Positions 48,306-59,663 of a stretch of DNA of 64,000 nt are shown here, piece after piece (the first letter of the stretch is position 1; every line of letters starts with the position of its first letter). The position numbers and the translations under genes are program-made. The notes under the pieces were generated by a model that saw only the letters and a program-made list of their open reading frames with translations, searched no databases and was not told where the DNA came from. Where the stretch lies: assembly GCA_009733715.1 (NCBI GenBank), contig WMKJ01000029.1, forward strand, positions 1 to 64,000, given 5' to 3'. Source of the DNA: Herpomyces periplanetae (taxonomy: Eukaryota; Ascomycota; Laboulbeniomycetes; Herpomycetales; Herpomycetaceae).

Positions 48306-50123
48306 ATGCCTGACGCTTGGGATGACGATTGGATTCAGTCATCGAAAACCGACAGAAATACTTCTACAAAGGTACGAGCACTTAACCAATTTTCGCGCAA
48401 TTCTAACTCAGGTTGAGAATTTACCATACAAATTCCACCAAGTTGACCAGCGGTTATTCTCTCGTATTAATAGTTATATTTATGGTATTATGGGGAATCT
48501 TCTAACGTATAAATTATATCTTCTAGACTAACACTTTGAATAATTTTCCTGTACCCTCATCATCATCTAACAATAGCCAAAAAGTTAAGCTAACTCGCGA
48601 ACAACGGATGGCGAGACATGAAGAAATTAACCGTCAACTATGGAATATGGCGTAAGTTTCTGTGAATTTTCCTTATACGATTCCCTTCTCTCTTATCACA
48701 TTTACGAGTACCGTTAGTGTGGGTCAAGCTTAGGCCGGCTGGCTCAACATGTATATACGTTTTTGTCAATTTAGCCAAACGTCGATAAAGGCAGAGCGTT
48801 GTTTCCAGCTCTAGACACCATCGGCAACGTTATATACTGTTAAGTCACGCATATTTTACATTTTTACTGGGCAAAAAATTTTCCCCTGGTTGAAAGTGAT
48901 CGTTTGGGCTAACTCATGAATACGTGGGCGTGGGTATATGTATATATGTATGCGTGCATATTTGAACATGCTTACGGGATATATGCGGATTAATTAAATA
49001 TAGAGATACGGTACCGTCGGCACCTCTATTCATCGAAACTTCAAATACTGCTTCGGGTGGACCTACAAGATTAAAACCCGGTATTAAAGTTTTATCAAGA
49101 AATCCACCAGGATCAAAACCCTCTTCACGTTCAGCTGTGGATGGTTCTGTTTCCGCATCGAAAAGCTCCATTTCCCAATGCAAGACGGGCGATAGAACTT
49201 TACGCCGTAATATTAATGGAGCTAATGACGAAGATGACGATCTACGAGAAGAGAGCTTGGAAGAAAAGCGGAAAAAGGCTGAAGATGCATTTTTGCAACG
49301 GCAAGCTATAGCCTTAAAAGAACGTGAAGAAAAGGAGCGACGTTATCAAGAGTTACGCGCTCAGTTGTTCGGTCCATCGGATCATGATACATTTTCCGCT
49401 AGTTCATCTTCATTTTCCCATTTTGATGAACAACAAACTCGATCTCCTCAAAGTCAGTCTCCACGCTATCAAGGGCGAAATTATCCTCGTGGTGGAGGCA
49501 TTAATTCTAACAACGGAAGAGGTGGTAATAGTAGCGGTATCAGTAGCAGCAGTAGCAGTAGCAGTGGTGGTAGTGGTGGTGGTGTTGGAATCGGACCCGG
49601 GATAGGTACAGGTCGTGGAACTGGACCGGGTAACTTGTTTAATCCAAGCGTAACGAATTTCTTAAGTCCGTCATTTTCGAGTGGTGTAAACTCTGGAAAT
49701 ACCATGAATTATCTGGATCGTGAAAGAGATCGATGGCGAACATCTTCGAGAGCTGCTACTTCAATGTCAATTATGACGACAACCGCTTCAACAACTACTC
49801 CCACCGCATTGTCACGGGATTTATGCCCGGATCCCAGTCATATCAATCAGGTGACTCCCCAACCGATGCCGCAGCAGCAGCAGTATGAGCGTGTATCGAA
49901 TATTTCTTTGTATACAGCAACGGCTACAACCACTCGTCGGACGGAAAATTCCTTTACAAATTCTCCCTCTGCACATTTAAATCGTTTACCCCCAGAAAAA
50001 TGCTCCAACACCTCCAACAGCGTCCGACCAATTCGCGAACCTCGTGGCCCCGACTCCAGCGGTCGCGGCGGTTTCGGCTACTCTGATCCCCCCGATTATT
50101 CAGGCTTACTCTACATGCCATGA
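48306..50123 (+). CDS. SZRD1-like protein with SUZ and SUZ-C motifs
   Basis: Predicted RNA-binding protein; the SUZ domain binds RNA and SUZ-C accompanies it. Exons: 48306-48371, 48527-48651, 49004-50123, in phase, 436 aa. The N-terminus MPDAWDDDWIQ and KLTREQRMARHEEINRQLW are seen in fungal SUZ proteins. The SUZ part, about residues 84-165, runs from TRLKPGIKVLSRNPPG through a charged helix to EKERRYQELRAQLFG. A long low-complexity region rich in Ser, Gly and Arg follows, with a Gly/Ile/Pro stretch. Near the end, REPRGPDSSGRGGFG matches SUZ-C, as in human SZRD1. The role in the cell is inferred only from these motifs. Exons 1 and 2 were placed by splice signals and frame. Confidence 0.82.
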
Positions 50124-50922
50124 CCCCCTGCGCCACACCCACAGTGGCGCCCTGCCTTCCCCGTTCCAGTCCCCCGCACCTTCCAGTTTCGCCTCTCTCC
50201 CCATGCTTTTTTCTGTACGTTGCTTTTTTTGTCCGTCTCGTTCGCCAACTTGTCTGTACGTTGTTCCTTCCACGAATTTCCTCAGCTCTTTCCTTTTCTG
50301 CCTTGCTCCGTCTGATTTAACGTTACATTGCCTTAAACTCACTCTAATTTGACAATTTTTTTCCACACTTTGTCGACAAGCTTTTTCTACATTATCATGA
50401 CTATTTTACTGTACGTTAATACACGTACCTCATTACCAGTTTATTCACACTTCCACACCATTCGTTTCATGTAATTACTTTCTACTTTTTCACCTTCATC
50501 TCTTTAACCTTGAGCTTCAAGTTTTAACTTGCTCAAATACCTCTACTACCTTTTGCTACCCCAACACTACCTAATCCTTTCTACTGCTAACGCCAGTAAT
50601 TCTCCAACTTGTTTTCATTCGGGACGATTTGGCTACTTATACACGTTACCTTATATTTCACCACCAGGAAAGTCTCATTCCTCTACCTTATCCGCTGTAT
50701 ATCTGATAAATCTACTCGTATTCGCAAACTTCCCCCTTGCCTTTACTGTTACTCATGATATACATTTGCCACATTTTATTGTAAAAGTAAATCTTATGAC
50801 CATCATCCTCCTCAAAATGAAAGTAATATCATACTGCAACACTAAATATTTCTGTTCGTCCACTTTTGCAGTACACTTCATCACTACCCTATAATCCATT
50901 GAACCAAATTTGCCTCATCGGC
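50124..50922. other. Convergent, pyrimidine-rich 3' flank of the SUZ gene
   Basis: About 0.8 kb between the SUZ and EDC3 stop codons. The plus strand is C/T-rich, especially to about 50.65 kb, in the sense of the SUZ gene. Open frames up to 121 codons are by-products of this bias. No gene is recognised. Confidence 0.55.
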
Positions 50923-53712
50923 TTAAATAGTTCCACTTTCCGATCGAAATGAAAGTGATACTACCCAGGATGCTCCAAACCGCATCTGCCTCCCCGGCCC
51001 TTGTCTTTCTTTATCACCTTTACATGATAGCGTCAATGCTCGATTATATCCGCCGTCAACACCCCAAAATCTCCATGATCTCCCCAACACTGGATTATCC
51101 TGAACTACATTCAATAACCCTGTACATGGGGCTCCCAAGCATACAACATGCTTTATAGAACTTTCCAATCGGTCAATCGTCGTCAAGTTCGACCCTTTAC
51201 CAACTCCTTTAATATGTATTTCAATAGATTTGTTAAGTTCAATTGAAGAAACGTTTCCTAAACAAAATTCATCAGACCTTCATCAGCTTTTGCACCAACC
51301 ACATTACTCTTCATTTAATAAGTCAAAAGTTCAAGCAAATCCTTACCTGTCGTGTGATCAACACCGCTAGGTGCTTCAAGAGCAATCATTGGTAGGCGAC
51401 AACTAAATGCCCAATCTAACATTAACAGCGCTGTATTCTTTGTTAAGGGATCCAGTTGCGTTAACATTTGATCAGGTGCAAGCAGAGCATCAATTATCAT
51501 TTCTGTAGGGTGTTGTGGTTGTATCACAAATTGTGCTGTTTCCCTCCAGCTTAATACCAAGCCTCCTCGCCGAACAAACATGTCAATCTGTCGCTCTAGT
51601 TCTTTGTGCAGTATGAATGGCGCCTGAAAATCTTCATTCATATTCGTTTGATGTACCTGTCCCTCGCCATGTCCAAACTTGTTTTCTAACCCGAGAATAC
51701 ACACAACTGGCTTGCATCCTCGCTCGGCAATGTGTCGTGCTGCTGCTATTGCTCGACTCCCAGTACGGTGGTTCCCTACCAGAAAAACGCAAATCGGACC
51801 ACCGTTGAGTCTTAGCGTCCCTTCATCCAATCGACTACCTCCAGGATTGATTGTTTGAAGAAGAATCTCCGCTATACCTCGACCCGTGTTTTCTACAATT
51901 ATATCATTCGACAGACCAAGTTCTAAGCAAGCTTTTTCCTCAATACCTGCTAATTCTAGCGGTGTAACAGTTGGACATATACTCTTGGTTTCCGTGATCA
52001 CAAAACACCCTTTTCTTTTTTCCCCTGAATTGTCCGATGACCGCGCATTGATGAGTCGACATTGTGTTGCTTCGGTTATCTTTGTCAAGACGTTAGTCAC
52101 TTGTGATGAAAATTCCGTTGTTTTCCCCTGATCTAAAGCTTCATTCCTCTCATTAGAGTACGGTGAGATCGTATCGGCTATCTTTCGCGGCAAGTTACCA
52201 GCCTGAGGCTGGGGTGCTAACAAGATTTTTGTATTCTGAGGTTTTGTAAAGGCAAATAATGGATCGGTGAACTTCGGAAGCTTTAAGCTTGGTTGTGACA
52301 ATGGCACCGTCGAAGAATTTCCCTCAAACTTATTGAAAAGATTAGCTCTATCGTTACATCCATCGTATACAGAAGCAGATATGGAGGGTTCTACTCTTCC
52401 TAATGGTTTTGGCTGTCGCAAAATACCAGCAGCAGCGAGAGAAGGTGCTTTAATTCCACTGCTGGCCAGAGAATTTTTAAATGTATCTGAAAAACTATTA
52501 CAGCGCGACGTACTTGACCGAGTATCCAAAACACTCTCCGAAAAATGTAAATTTCTTCCTCCGTTGGTCCCGGGTCTTGAACGATTAATATTTATTAAAC
52601 GATCTTCATCAGATGTTTTATCGCAAGCGCGAATCTGTCTGAAAACTTCGTCTTTGTTAAACTTGGAGAGGTTGGTTTCAAAATCGAAATCCACTCCGTT
52701 AGCGATACCCTTAGCGCTAGCTCGTACCCAGTCTGCACGGTTTCCATTCTTTCGCACACGACGAGATTTTTGCATATTGACATCTTGATTATTAGCTGTT
52801 CGGATAGGTAGATCGAGAATATTTGAGTTTTCCTGCAATGTAGTAAAATTTGCTAAGTTTGAATTAGATGATTGAACATTAAAGCTGCAAATTGGCGATC
52901 CCGCTCCAGAACCTTCGTGTTTAGCGCCGTTAGTAAATGATAAATTACTCCGTCCATAATATTTTGAGCTCGCGGAAGTTGATACACTACTGTCAAGACA
53001 CTGGAGTTTTATATTGGAAAAGTTAAATCGAGAGTTGTTTGACTCCGCTTCACTTTTAGGTGTGTCCAAGGTTTCCTTAGGCTCGTTTTTACGACGATTA
53101 TTGCCGGCAGTAGTTTGGTGAAATTTACGAAATGTAGTGGTGTTATTAAAAGATTCATAGTTAGCGGAAGAGTCAAATGTTGAGGGAAGAATAGACTGTG
53201 ATGTGTCAATGTTTTGCTGCTTTTTAAGCAGACGGATTTTATTAATTGAGGTAGACGATGCATTTGACTCGTTTAAATTTAACGAGTACAAAGACGTATT
53301 TTGCAGAGCTGATGGATCCGACCTTTCCGCCGACGAGTGATTCGTGTACGAAGCTGTTTTAGGCACCACATCATTCTCAAGGCTGGCGTTAACCGTGTTG
53401 GACGGAGTGGACGTAGTAGGGGCAGGGACGGGTGAAATTTGTTGAATATCTTTTATACGATGAGCGGGAATATGAATTTCAGGAACAATTTGACCAGATT
53501 CGAGTAAAACTAAGATATTTTGATTGGGTAAGAGACGATTGACGCACGTTTAGGTCGTTATAAAATTAAAATGTTAACACACCATTAGATAGTGTCAAAG
53601 AGAGGTTCTCGGTATCAACAGCGGCAACACAACCTTGCAAAACGGACGGATTTGTATCGTTTAGCGTGATGATTAAAGTAACTCCAATGAAACTAAGGGC
53701 TGAAGATGCCAT
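50923..53712 (-). CDS. EDC3: Enhancer of mRNA decapping Edc3
   Basis: P-body scaffold that activates Dcp2 and links decapping factors such as Dhh1. Exons: 53583-53712, 51347-53509, 50923-51257, in phase, 875 aa; relatives are about 450-550. The N-terminal LSm-like domain starts MASSALSFIGVTLIITLND and continues LQGCVAAVDTENLSLTLSN, then ILVLLESGQIVPEIHIPAHRIKDIQ-type sequence (in exon 2). The FDF motif VDFDFETNLSKFNKDEVF lies near residue 316. The YjeF-N domain, about 560 to the end, shows VTPLELAGIEEKAC, NTGRGIAEILLQTI, VFLVGNHRTGSRAIAAARHI, APSGVDHTTGNVSS, HVVCLGAPCTGLL and FGASWVVSLSF. The linker between LSm and YjeF-N is long and Ser/Asn-rich. The last exon was found through the split Gly codon. 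Confidence 0.93.
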
Positions 53713-55714
53713 AACTAGAATGAATATGTAGGGACGAGTGAAAAGTTCAAAAGAAAAAGTAACCAAAAGGTTTTTAATCGACAAACTTCAACGCTGCAGA
53801 ATAAAAATACGCGATTTCTCGGAACTTGAATAAATCCGAATCTGTTCTGTCAGCTGACTAATCTTCGTGTCAATTTGTCGAAGAGAGAAAAAGCATAGGG
53901 AAGCTAGAAGAGTGCAGATGTGAGTGCGAGTGCGACAGCGCGTTTAAAGTAGATGGGATAATTAGGTGGTAATTTGAATAGTTGAGTGCCAAAAAGGGGA
54001 CAGTAGCAATGCCATAATATTAAAACATTTGGACACGTCTCCAAGCACAGAAAATTTAACGAGGGTATAGAATGTTAAGGTTGATTTTCATGTAAATGAT
54101 GGTGGAGTTTTGTGACAAGCCTAACAATTTTTATATGCAATAAAGTGTAGTAAATAATAAATAATAAGTAAAGAGGTGGTATACTTTTGATTTCAAAATA
54201 ATAGTACGCTTCCAAAATCCCACATATCCAAAACTAAGCCGTCCTGAAACCGCCCATAAAAATTTATCTTCACACAATAAAAATCGGTAAAATTATGGTC
54301 ATGTGACCATGCCTGTAATGTCATGAGAGCTGGAGACGAGGTGGCGAGTTTTACCTCAAATTAGTGTATAGGATTTAATAGTATTTGTTGGATTAACGGG
54401 TAAATTAGAATGGATGGTGAAGAGATGGATTTGAGAGAGAGTAAAGAAGTTTAACGGGTGTAGATTTGGTACTTGAACACTGTAGAGAAGTATACATTTG
54501 ATTTGGGTAAAACTAGTTCTTTATTAATCAAATATTTTTTTGTGCAGCCCAAACCTTATTTTTACAACTATTTATTTTGCAGTCTAAATATTAGGTTACT
54601 TGTACGAATCAGAAATTCTGAACTTCCGAGCCTATTATCGTCAACCGTGTCCATCAACATACACGCCAACACTCTATTAACTTTTGACACTACCTTATTA
54701 TAATTACTTTACTACCATTTATTCAAGTTCCTTTCTTTAGGTTCTGTTAGACATTTTTCTATTTCCAGTTCATTTTCGTCCACTTCATCTTCCTAATTTT
54801 CCATTCCAACTTCAAAATCACATGATCCGAGGAATAACTTCGGCAGACATCTCGGTAAAAGCTTCATTCTTCGTGACATTTAGCCGAACTCACTGCAAAT
54901 TTTCAGGAAGAAGATTTCTCCAGAAAGGTAAGAGCTTTGGATCACGTGGCTTGAGTATAAAAGTTCGCTACAATTTTCCGTAACACACAAGTCGATGAAA
55001 ATCGATAAATTTTGTCCAATTCGTTAAAATTCTTTGAAACTAATTTATCCGAGATACAGTTTTACAGAGATTGAAGCTTATTTTGGTAAATTTTACATTG
55101 AATTCGTTAAATAAAAATTAATTTCATTCTTATGCGGCTCGTTAACAATTTACATTTACAATTTGGCATTTATCATTTATTTGACAAAATGGTTCCATTT
55201 TAAGTTTATGATACACATTAATCGCGAAAACCATCACGAGTGTGGTGAGAGGAGCAGTAATTTTGCCAAAATTCGAGTTAATAAAATTATATCAAATTCT
55301 AGTTTATCTAATATATGCTTAAAATACACTTTTTCTCTCTTTACACACTTTTATAATCTTCTTTCCCGCGAACAGAAGCGGCAGACTAAACTCCGCTTTT
55401 CGGCTATGACATCACATTACCGTCTCCTCTTCTCTCCGCTGCGATACATAGTACACTGTGCGCTTATATAAATCATTGGCGCCGATCATTCACTATATCC
55501 TACTCTTTGTCCCATGCTCTACGTCCAATTACATTCATGGAATATTTGTCTTCATCATGGTTGAAGATTAATGGAAAGTTATTTCTCGCTTCATTGCAAA
55601 TTGCTTCCAAGCCTATACACTTTCTCTCCTCACCATCTTTACCCGACGTTACCAGTTAAAGCCGAAATTTTCAACACTGGCGCCTCATATGATCATCATC
55701 ACTCAAGTTGAACC
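53713..55714. other. Divergent region between EDC3 and the membrane protein gene
   Basis: About 2 kb. The EDC3 side (to about 54.47 kb) leans to purines on the plus strand and the other side (about 54.7-55.7 kb) leans to pyrimidines, so both genes have pyrimidine-leaning sense leaders. GGTCATGTGACC, palindromic, lies at 54297-54308 and ATCACGTGGC at 54941-54950, followed by a TATAAAAG at 54956-54963. TATATAA is at about 55464. No gene is recognised. Confidence 0.5.
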
Positions 55715-56815
55715 ATGGCACAATATTTGGGGAATTTAAGACCATATCATCCTACAGCATTTTTATCCGGAATTATCGCCACAGCTTCATCACAGTTACT
55801 TAACTTTTTCATTACGACAACGTGTAGTCCACATCTATTTCATTTACGCGTTCACCTTATTCATGCGCGACCCGATAAATCTCATGGGCACAACCAACAT
55901 TTTTGGTTTTATGATTCGGGAACGGAAGATCTTTGCGTTATACTCATTTACACCGTTCTAGCTTTATCTATCGGGCATGTTTTACTCTTAATAATTTTTT
56001 ATATACTGGCACGATTACAAGCTTTTGCTAGTCGTCAGCCCGACTCTTACTTGTACAAACTTCTCGTTTCGTCGGACCCATCTCCACTTAATAGTGACCA
56101 GAATACACCTAACAACATTGGTACCAACGGAACCAGTCGTTCTAGGAGCCTTTCACTTTGGCCTTACTCCGCTTTTCAAAGATTATCCCATTCCATGGAG
56201 GACCGAGTAGCATCACAAAGAATTTCAAAACTTTCCAACTTTCTCAATGCATGTATCTTTCACCTATACACATTTTGGACAGTCGAAGGATTTTTGGCTC
56301 TCATCCATTTTTTGCATCATCTTCTCTCTTCATCATTTAATCGATTTACTATAGCTCGTGAGATTCTTATTCAGTTTTCCATATCATGGGTAATCTTTTG
56401 GTCTTCGGAACATTGGGCGTATAACTCCTTGGTAAGTGACATTTCCAGTTACGAAATTTGACTTTTACGTTAATCGGACACACAACCTCATCTCTTGGTT
56501 TTTTCCTACGGTTAATTCTATTTAGGTTGCATTAAGTGATGGTTAACCTGATTTTAAGGTTTTATGACTGAAACTTTCAGTTTCCATAATTTTCATAACG
56601 TTGCTGCGCTTGGTTCTCATGGGACACACATTTTCCCACCGACATATTGGGAAGTTAGTGATATCCTTGGAGTTTTTTCCCTTCTATTCTTCGTTAGTCT
56701 AGGAGTATGTATATTGGTGTATTACGCAGGATACACCACACGATGCAGACACGATTTCAACTTCGCTTATCCTTGGCCCGTTAATACCGAACGAGCCATT
56801 ATTCTCCACATATAA
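55715..56815 (+). CDS. Unidentified multi-pass membrane protein (two exons, junction unsure)
   Basis: I do not recognise the family. The first exon begins at ATG 55715 (MAQYLGNLRPYHPTAFLSG) and runs to a gtaagt donor at 56432. Hydrophobic segments: about residues 13-34, 70-97, 177-202 and 210-228, with a Ser/Asn-rich loop at about 115-150. Downstream, a frame at about 56581-56815 continues FHNFHNVAALGSHG, a hydrophobic segment (DILGVFSLLFFVSLG) and a polar end, stopping at 56815. The donor is phase 0, whereas the best acceptor (ctttcag, 56580) needs phase 2, so the junction is unresolved; an alternative donor at AAgtgac or an extra exon may apply. The layout is loosely like TRAM/Lag1/CLN8 (TLC) proteins, but no catalytic His pair context convinces me. 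Confidence 0.45.
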
Positions 56816-58120
56816 AATCACCTTAGAATATGTTACCCTATTATACAGTCAGTTAACCTTTGTTTTTTTCCATGTTAACGATTTAAGATGAGTTCCTTGT
56901 ACATGACATTATCACTTTGCCTTTAACGTTTCCACTTTACTGGACACGGTATTTGATTTGCTGTGTTCCATTTCTTCACGAATGACGAGCCCTATGTTTC
57001 CATTGTCGATTCCGTTTACCCCACCCGGATCAAGTGTTGTCCGATTCTATTATTTTCTATATGGCAGGTAATCATGTATATAAGTGCGGACATGTGAAAA
57101 TTACTAACTCACTGGCCACGCTTACCACAGTATATACATTATTTTCCTTGTAGAAGTGGTGTGATGAAGTGTACACGTTTATCCGCTTGCTCGTTAATTT
57201 TCAATGGCACATTTATTGCATTTAACACCCATGTTTACGATAACAAAATATATCACATTGCCTATTTTGTAAGTTAGTTCAATTCTACTAGACCCTCGAC
57301 CAGTTGTTCCGTGTGTAAATGTGTACATTAGTATATATTTATGTATTAAATTAACACCTAACATTTTCCCTCTCCATGAACACTCGATAAAAGCCCACCT
57401 TAACTTATACCTCCAGACAAATCTCTTTACTATAAATACACTAAACCAGCAAAACTTCGCCCTTCAAAACACGGAATTAACCCATTTCCCCGCAAACCTC
57501 GTCCGCCATCCAAAATCGAATACACGTGACGATGTCTCAACACTCAGCCCTACCCGGTGTTTCATCTCGTCTACTGTACGGATTAGGAAAGAAGAACTGT
57601 GTATTTCGTCTGGTCTGGTGTGGAGTGTGGGGAGGGACGAAGGGGTATTTGTTACGGTGGCCAAGAGCTGGACGGCTTTGGGTATGTGACTAAATTTGGG
57701 TGAAGAAAAATGCATAGCCTTAATGGGAAACCGTGAAGTGTACGAGTAGACTTAACACATTGGGTACTAACGTTATTCCGACACTAGAAGTATTATCACT
57801 GTATAACGTCAGCTTAACGGGTAACCGGGAATATCGCCTTAACGCCGCAACTGAAAACATGAATATGGTCACGTGAGTCTCGGAGTTTGTAATGGCCAAA
57901 TCCGGGCGAGAGTTTTGGAGAATTACTCAAAGAAGAAATAAAATTTGGGTTACAAGGTGATTTTAGTCAAAGGGAATTTGGAGAAAGTTTACGGATTAAT
58001 TGTGAGAATGGAGTTTGCCTTTAAGGGGGAGAAAAGGATTGATAAAATGAAATCACGGCTCAGCACACTTTATGTTGTATAGATAGATTAAGGTGAGATT
58101 ATATATGTGAACGTTAATAT
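56816..58120. other. Intergenic region between membrane protein and RPS4 3' ends
   Basis: About 1.3 kb between convergent genes, no recognised gene. GTCACGTGAG lies at 57868-57877. Open frames of about 80-120 codons around 57.3-57.7 kb overlap on both strands and match nothing. Confidence 0.5.
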
Positions 58121-59346
58121 TTACGAGGCGGCAAGCAAAGCAGCACGACGTTTGTCTCTCTCCTCGGCAATAGTAAGCTATAAAAATTGAAATTTCCGAT
58201 TAGCCAAATTTATATGTCAAGTTAAACCAACTCATAAAGCCGTAGAGAAAATAAACCAACCTTGATACCACGTCCTCTGGGTAAACTAATCCAGGGCTTT
58301 TCGCGACCAATGACGAAGACGTTCCCTTCACGGGTAGCGAATTCATTATCAATAGCGTCTTTAATGTGTACAATGTTGAAACCTCCATCATGACGTTCAC
58401 GATGGGTTATAACGCCAACTCGACCCATGTTGCGTCCGCCTGTAACCATGACAAGTATTCCAGAGTCAAACTTAATAAAGTCGGTTATCTTGCCAGTTTC
58501 CAAGTCAACTTTCACGGTATCGTGGACTTTAATTAATGGATCCGGATAACGAATGGTTCGTGCATCGTGCGTGACCAAGTATGGAATTCCACCTTTGCCC
58601 AACTGAACTCGTTTCACTTTACACAATTTATACTTGGCTTCTTCTTCCGTAATACGGTGAACGATAAATCTTCCCTTGGTATCGTAGATCAAGCGGAAGA
58701 ATTCGTTGGTTTTTTCAATGGAAATAACGTCCATAAAACCGGCCGGATAAGTAACGTCTGTTCTAACCTTTCCGTCTACCTTTATTAACCGTTGCATGAC
58801 AATCGCCTTGCTTTCCCTTCCGTTGAGCGCATACTTCAATCTATTCCGCTCCAGTTATTTTCATCGTAAATGAGTTTTACAAGAAACAAAGCGTATAGTC
58901 GGCTAACTTAACATGAACATGTAAACGCGCAAGCCCATATACACGCAAATGTAAACGCTACTCATAAGCGCTGATTTGACTTTATCACTAAATATTGATG
59001 AAGAAAAAAACTTTTAGCGCACCTGTTACGAATGAATACAATAAGTGGCATGCATTCGCGAAGCTTATGAGGTCCAGGTGATGGCTTAGGCGCGTATGCT
59101 CCTGATAATTTATCAAGTAGCCAATGTTTCGGCGCAGAAAGGCGCTTCTGATGTTTTCGACTATTATAAACAGTATTTTCACATTAGAAATAGAATTGTG
59201 TACGTATTAACGTGTGAAGGTGTATTGATCATAATCAATCAGCGCGTAAAAATACACATCAAGCACGAAACTGTTGAATCTAGACGCAATAATATTGAAC
59301 ATGCTTCGTGAACAAATCATCATAATACTTACGGTCCGCGGGCCAT
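58121..59346 (-). CDS. RPS4: 40S ribosomal protein eS4 (Rps4)
   Basis: Core 40S subunit protein of the cytosolic ribosome body. Exons: 59333-59346, 59023-59160, 58261-58840, 58121-58177, in phase, 262 aa, the usual length. Exon 1 is just MARGP less one base; exon 2 gives [20 protein letters not shown] and [18 protein letters not shown]; exon 3 [17 protein letters not shown] (S4-type RNA-binding fold), [55 protein letters not shown] (KOW-like) and [16 protein letters not shown]; exon 4 [18 protein letters not shown]. The three introns are 172, 182 and 83 bp. It shares a 317-bp divergent promoter with SOF1. Identification is certain. Confidence 0.97.
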
Positions 59347-59663
59347 TATCAACAAAAATTTCCCAAGGCTATAATATTTAAATCAAATCGTTGAAAATTC
59401 CCTTGATTAACTCTGGATTGTTAAATTTTCCTCGTACAATATCTTTAGCTAGTAGTCTCTACGCCAAAATTTGCCCAAGCAAGTGTGCCGAAGCTGATTA
59501 TGTCATCCAAACTCATACACTATTACGTGATCAATGGACACTTCGCTCGAAGATGATTTAAAATTTTGGAAAATTTGGAGCTACGTTAGTAAATCGAAAA
59601 TTTTCTAAAATTTTACGATTTTATACACGTTTACAGGTTAAATGGGCAGGTATTCGAATAAAC
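59347..59663. promoter_or_regulatory. Divergent promoter of RPS4 and SOF1 with RRPE-like palindromes
   Basis: 317 bp between the two start codons. On the SOF1 side are clustered A/T palindromes: TTAAAATTTTGGAAAATTTGG at about 59559-59579 and GAAAATTTTCTAAAATTTTAC at 59596-59616, which resemble the yeast rRNA-processing element (core AAAATTTT). No clear PAC motif (GCGATGAG) was seen; AAGATGAT nearby is only a weak likeness. Regulatory function is inferred from likeness and position. Confidence 0.5.

Noticed and set aside
51185-51205. Possible tRNA B-box (GTTCGACCC)
   Set aside because: It lies inside the last coding exon of EDC3 on the other strand and has no A-box partner.
59161-59332. Possible box C/D snoRNA in RPS4 intron 1 (ATGATGA near the donor and CTGA downstream)
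   Set aside because: The flanking bases do not form a terminal stem and the C box is too close to the donor.
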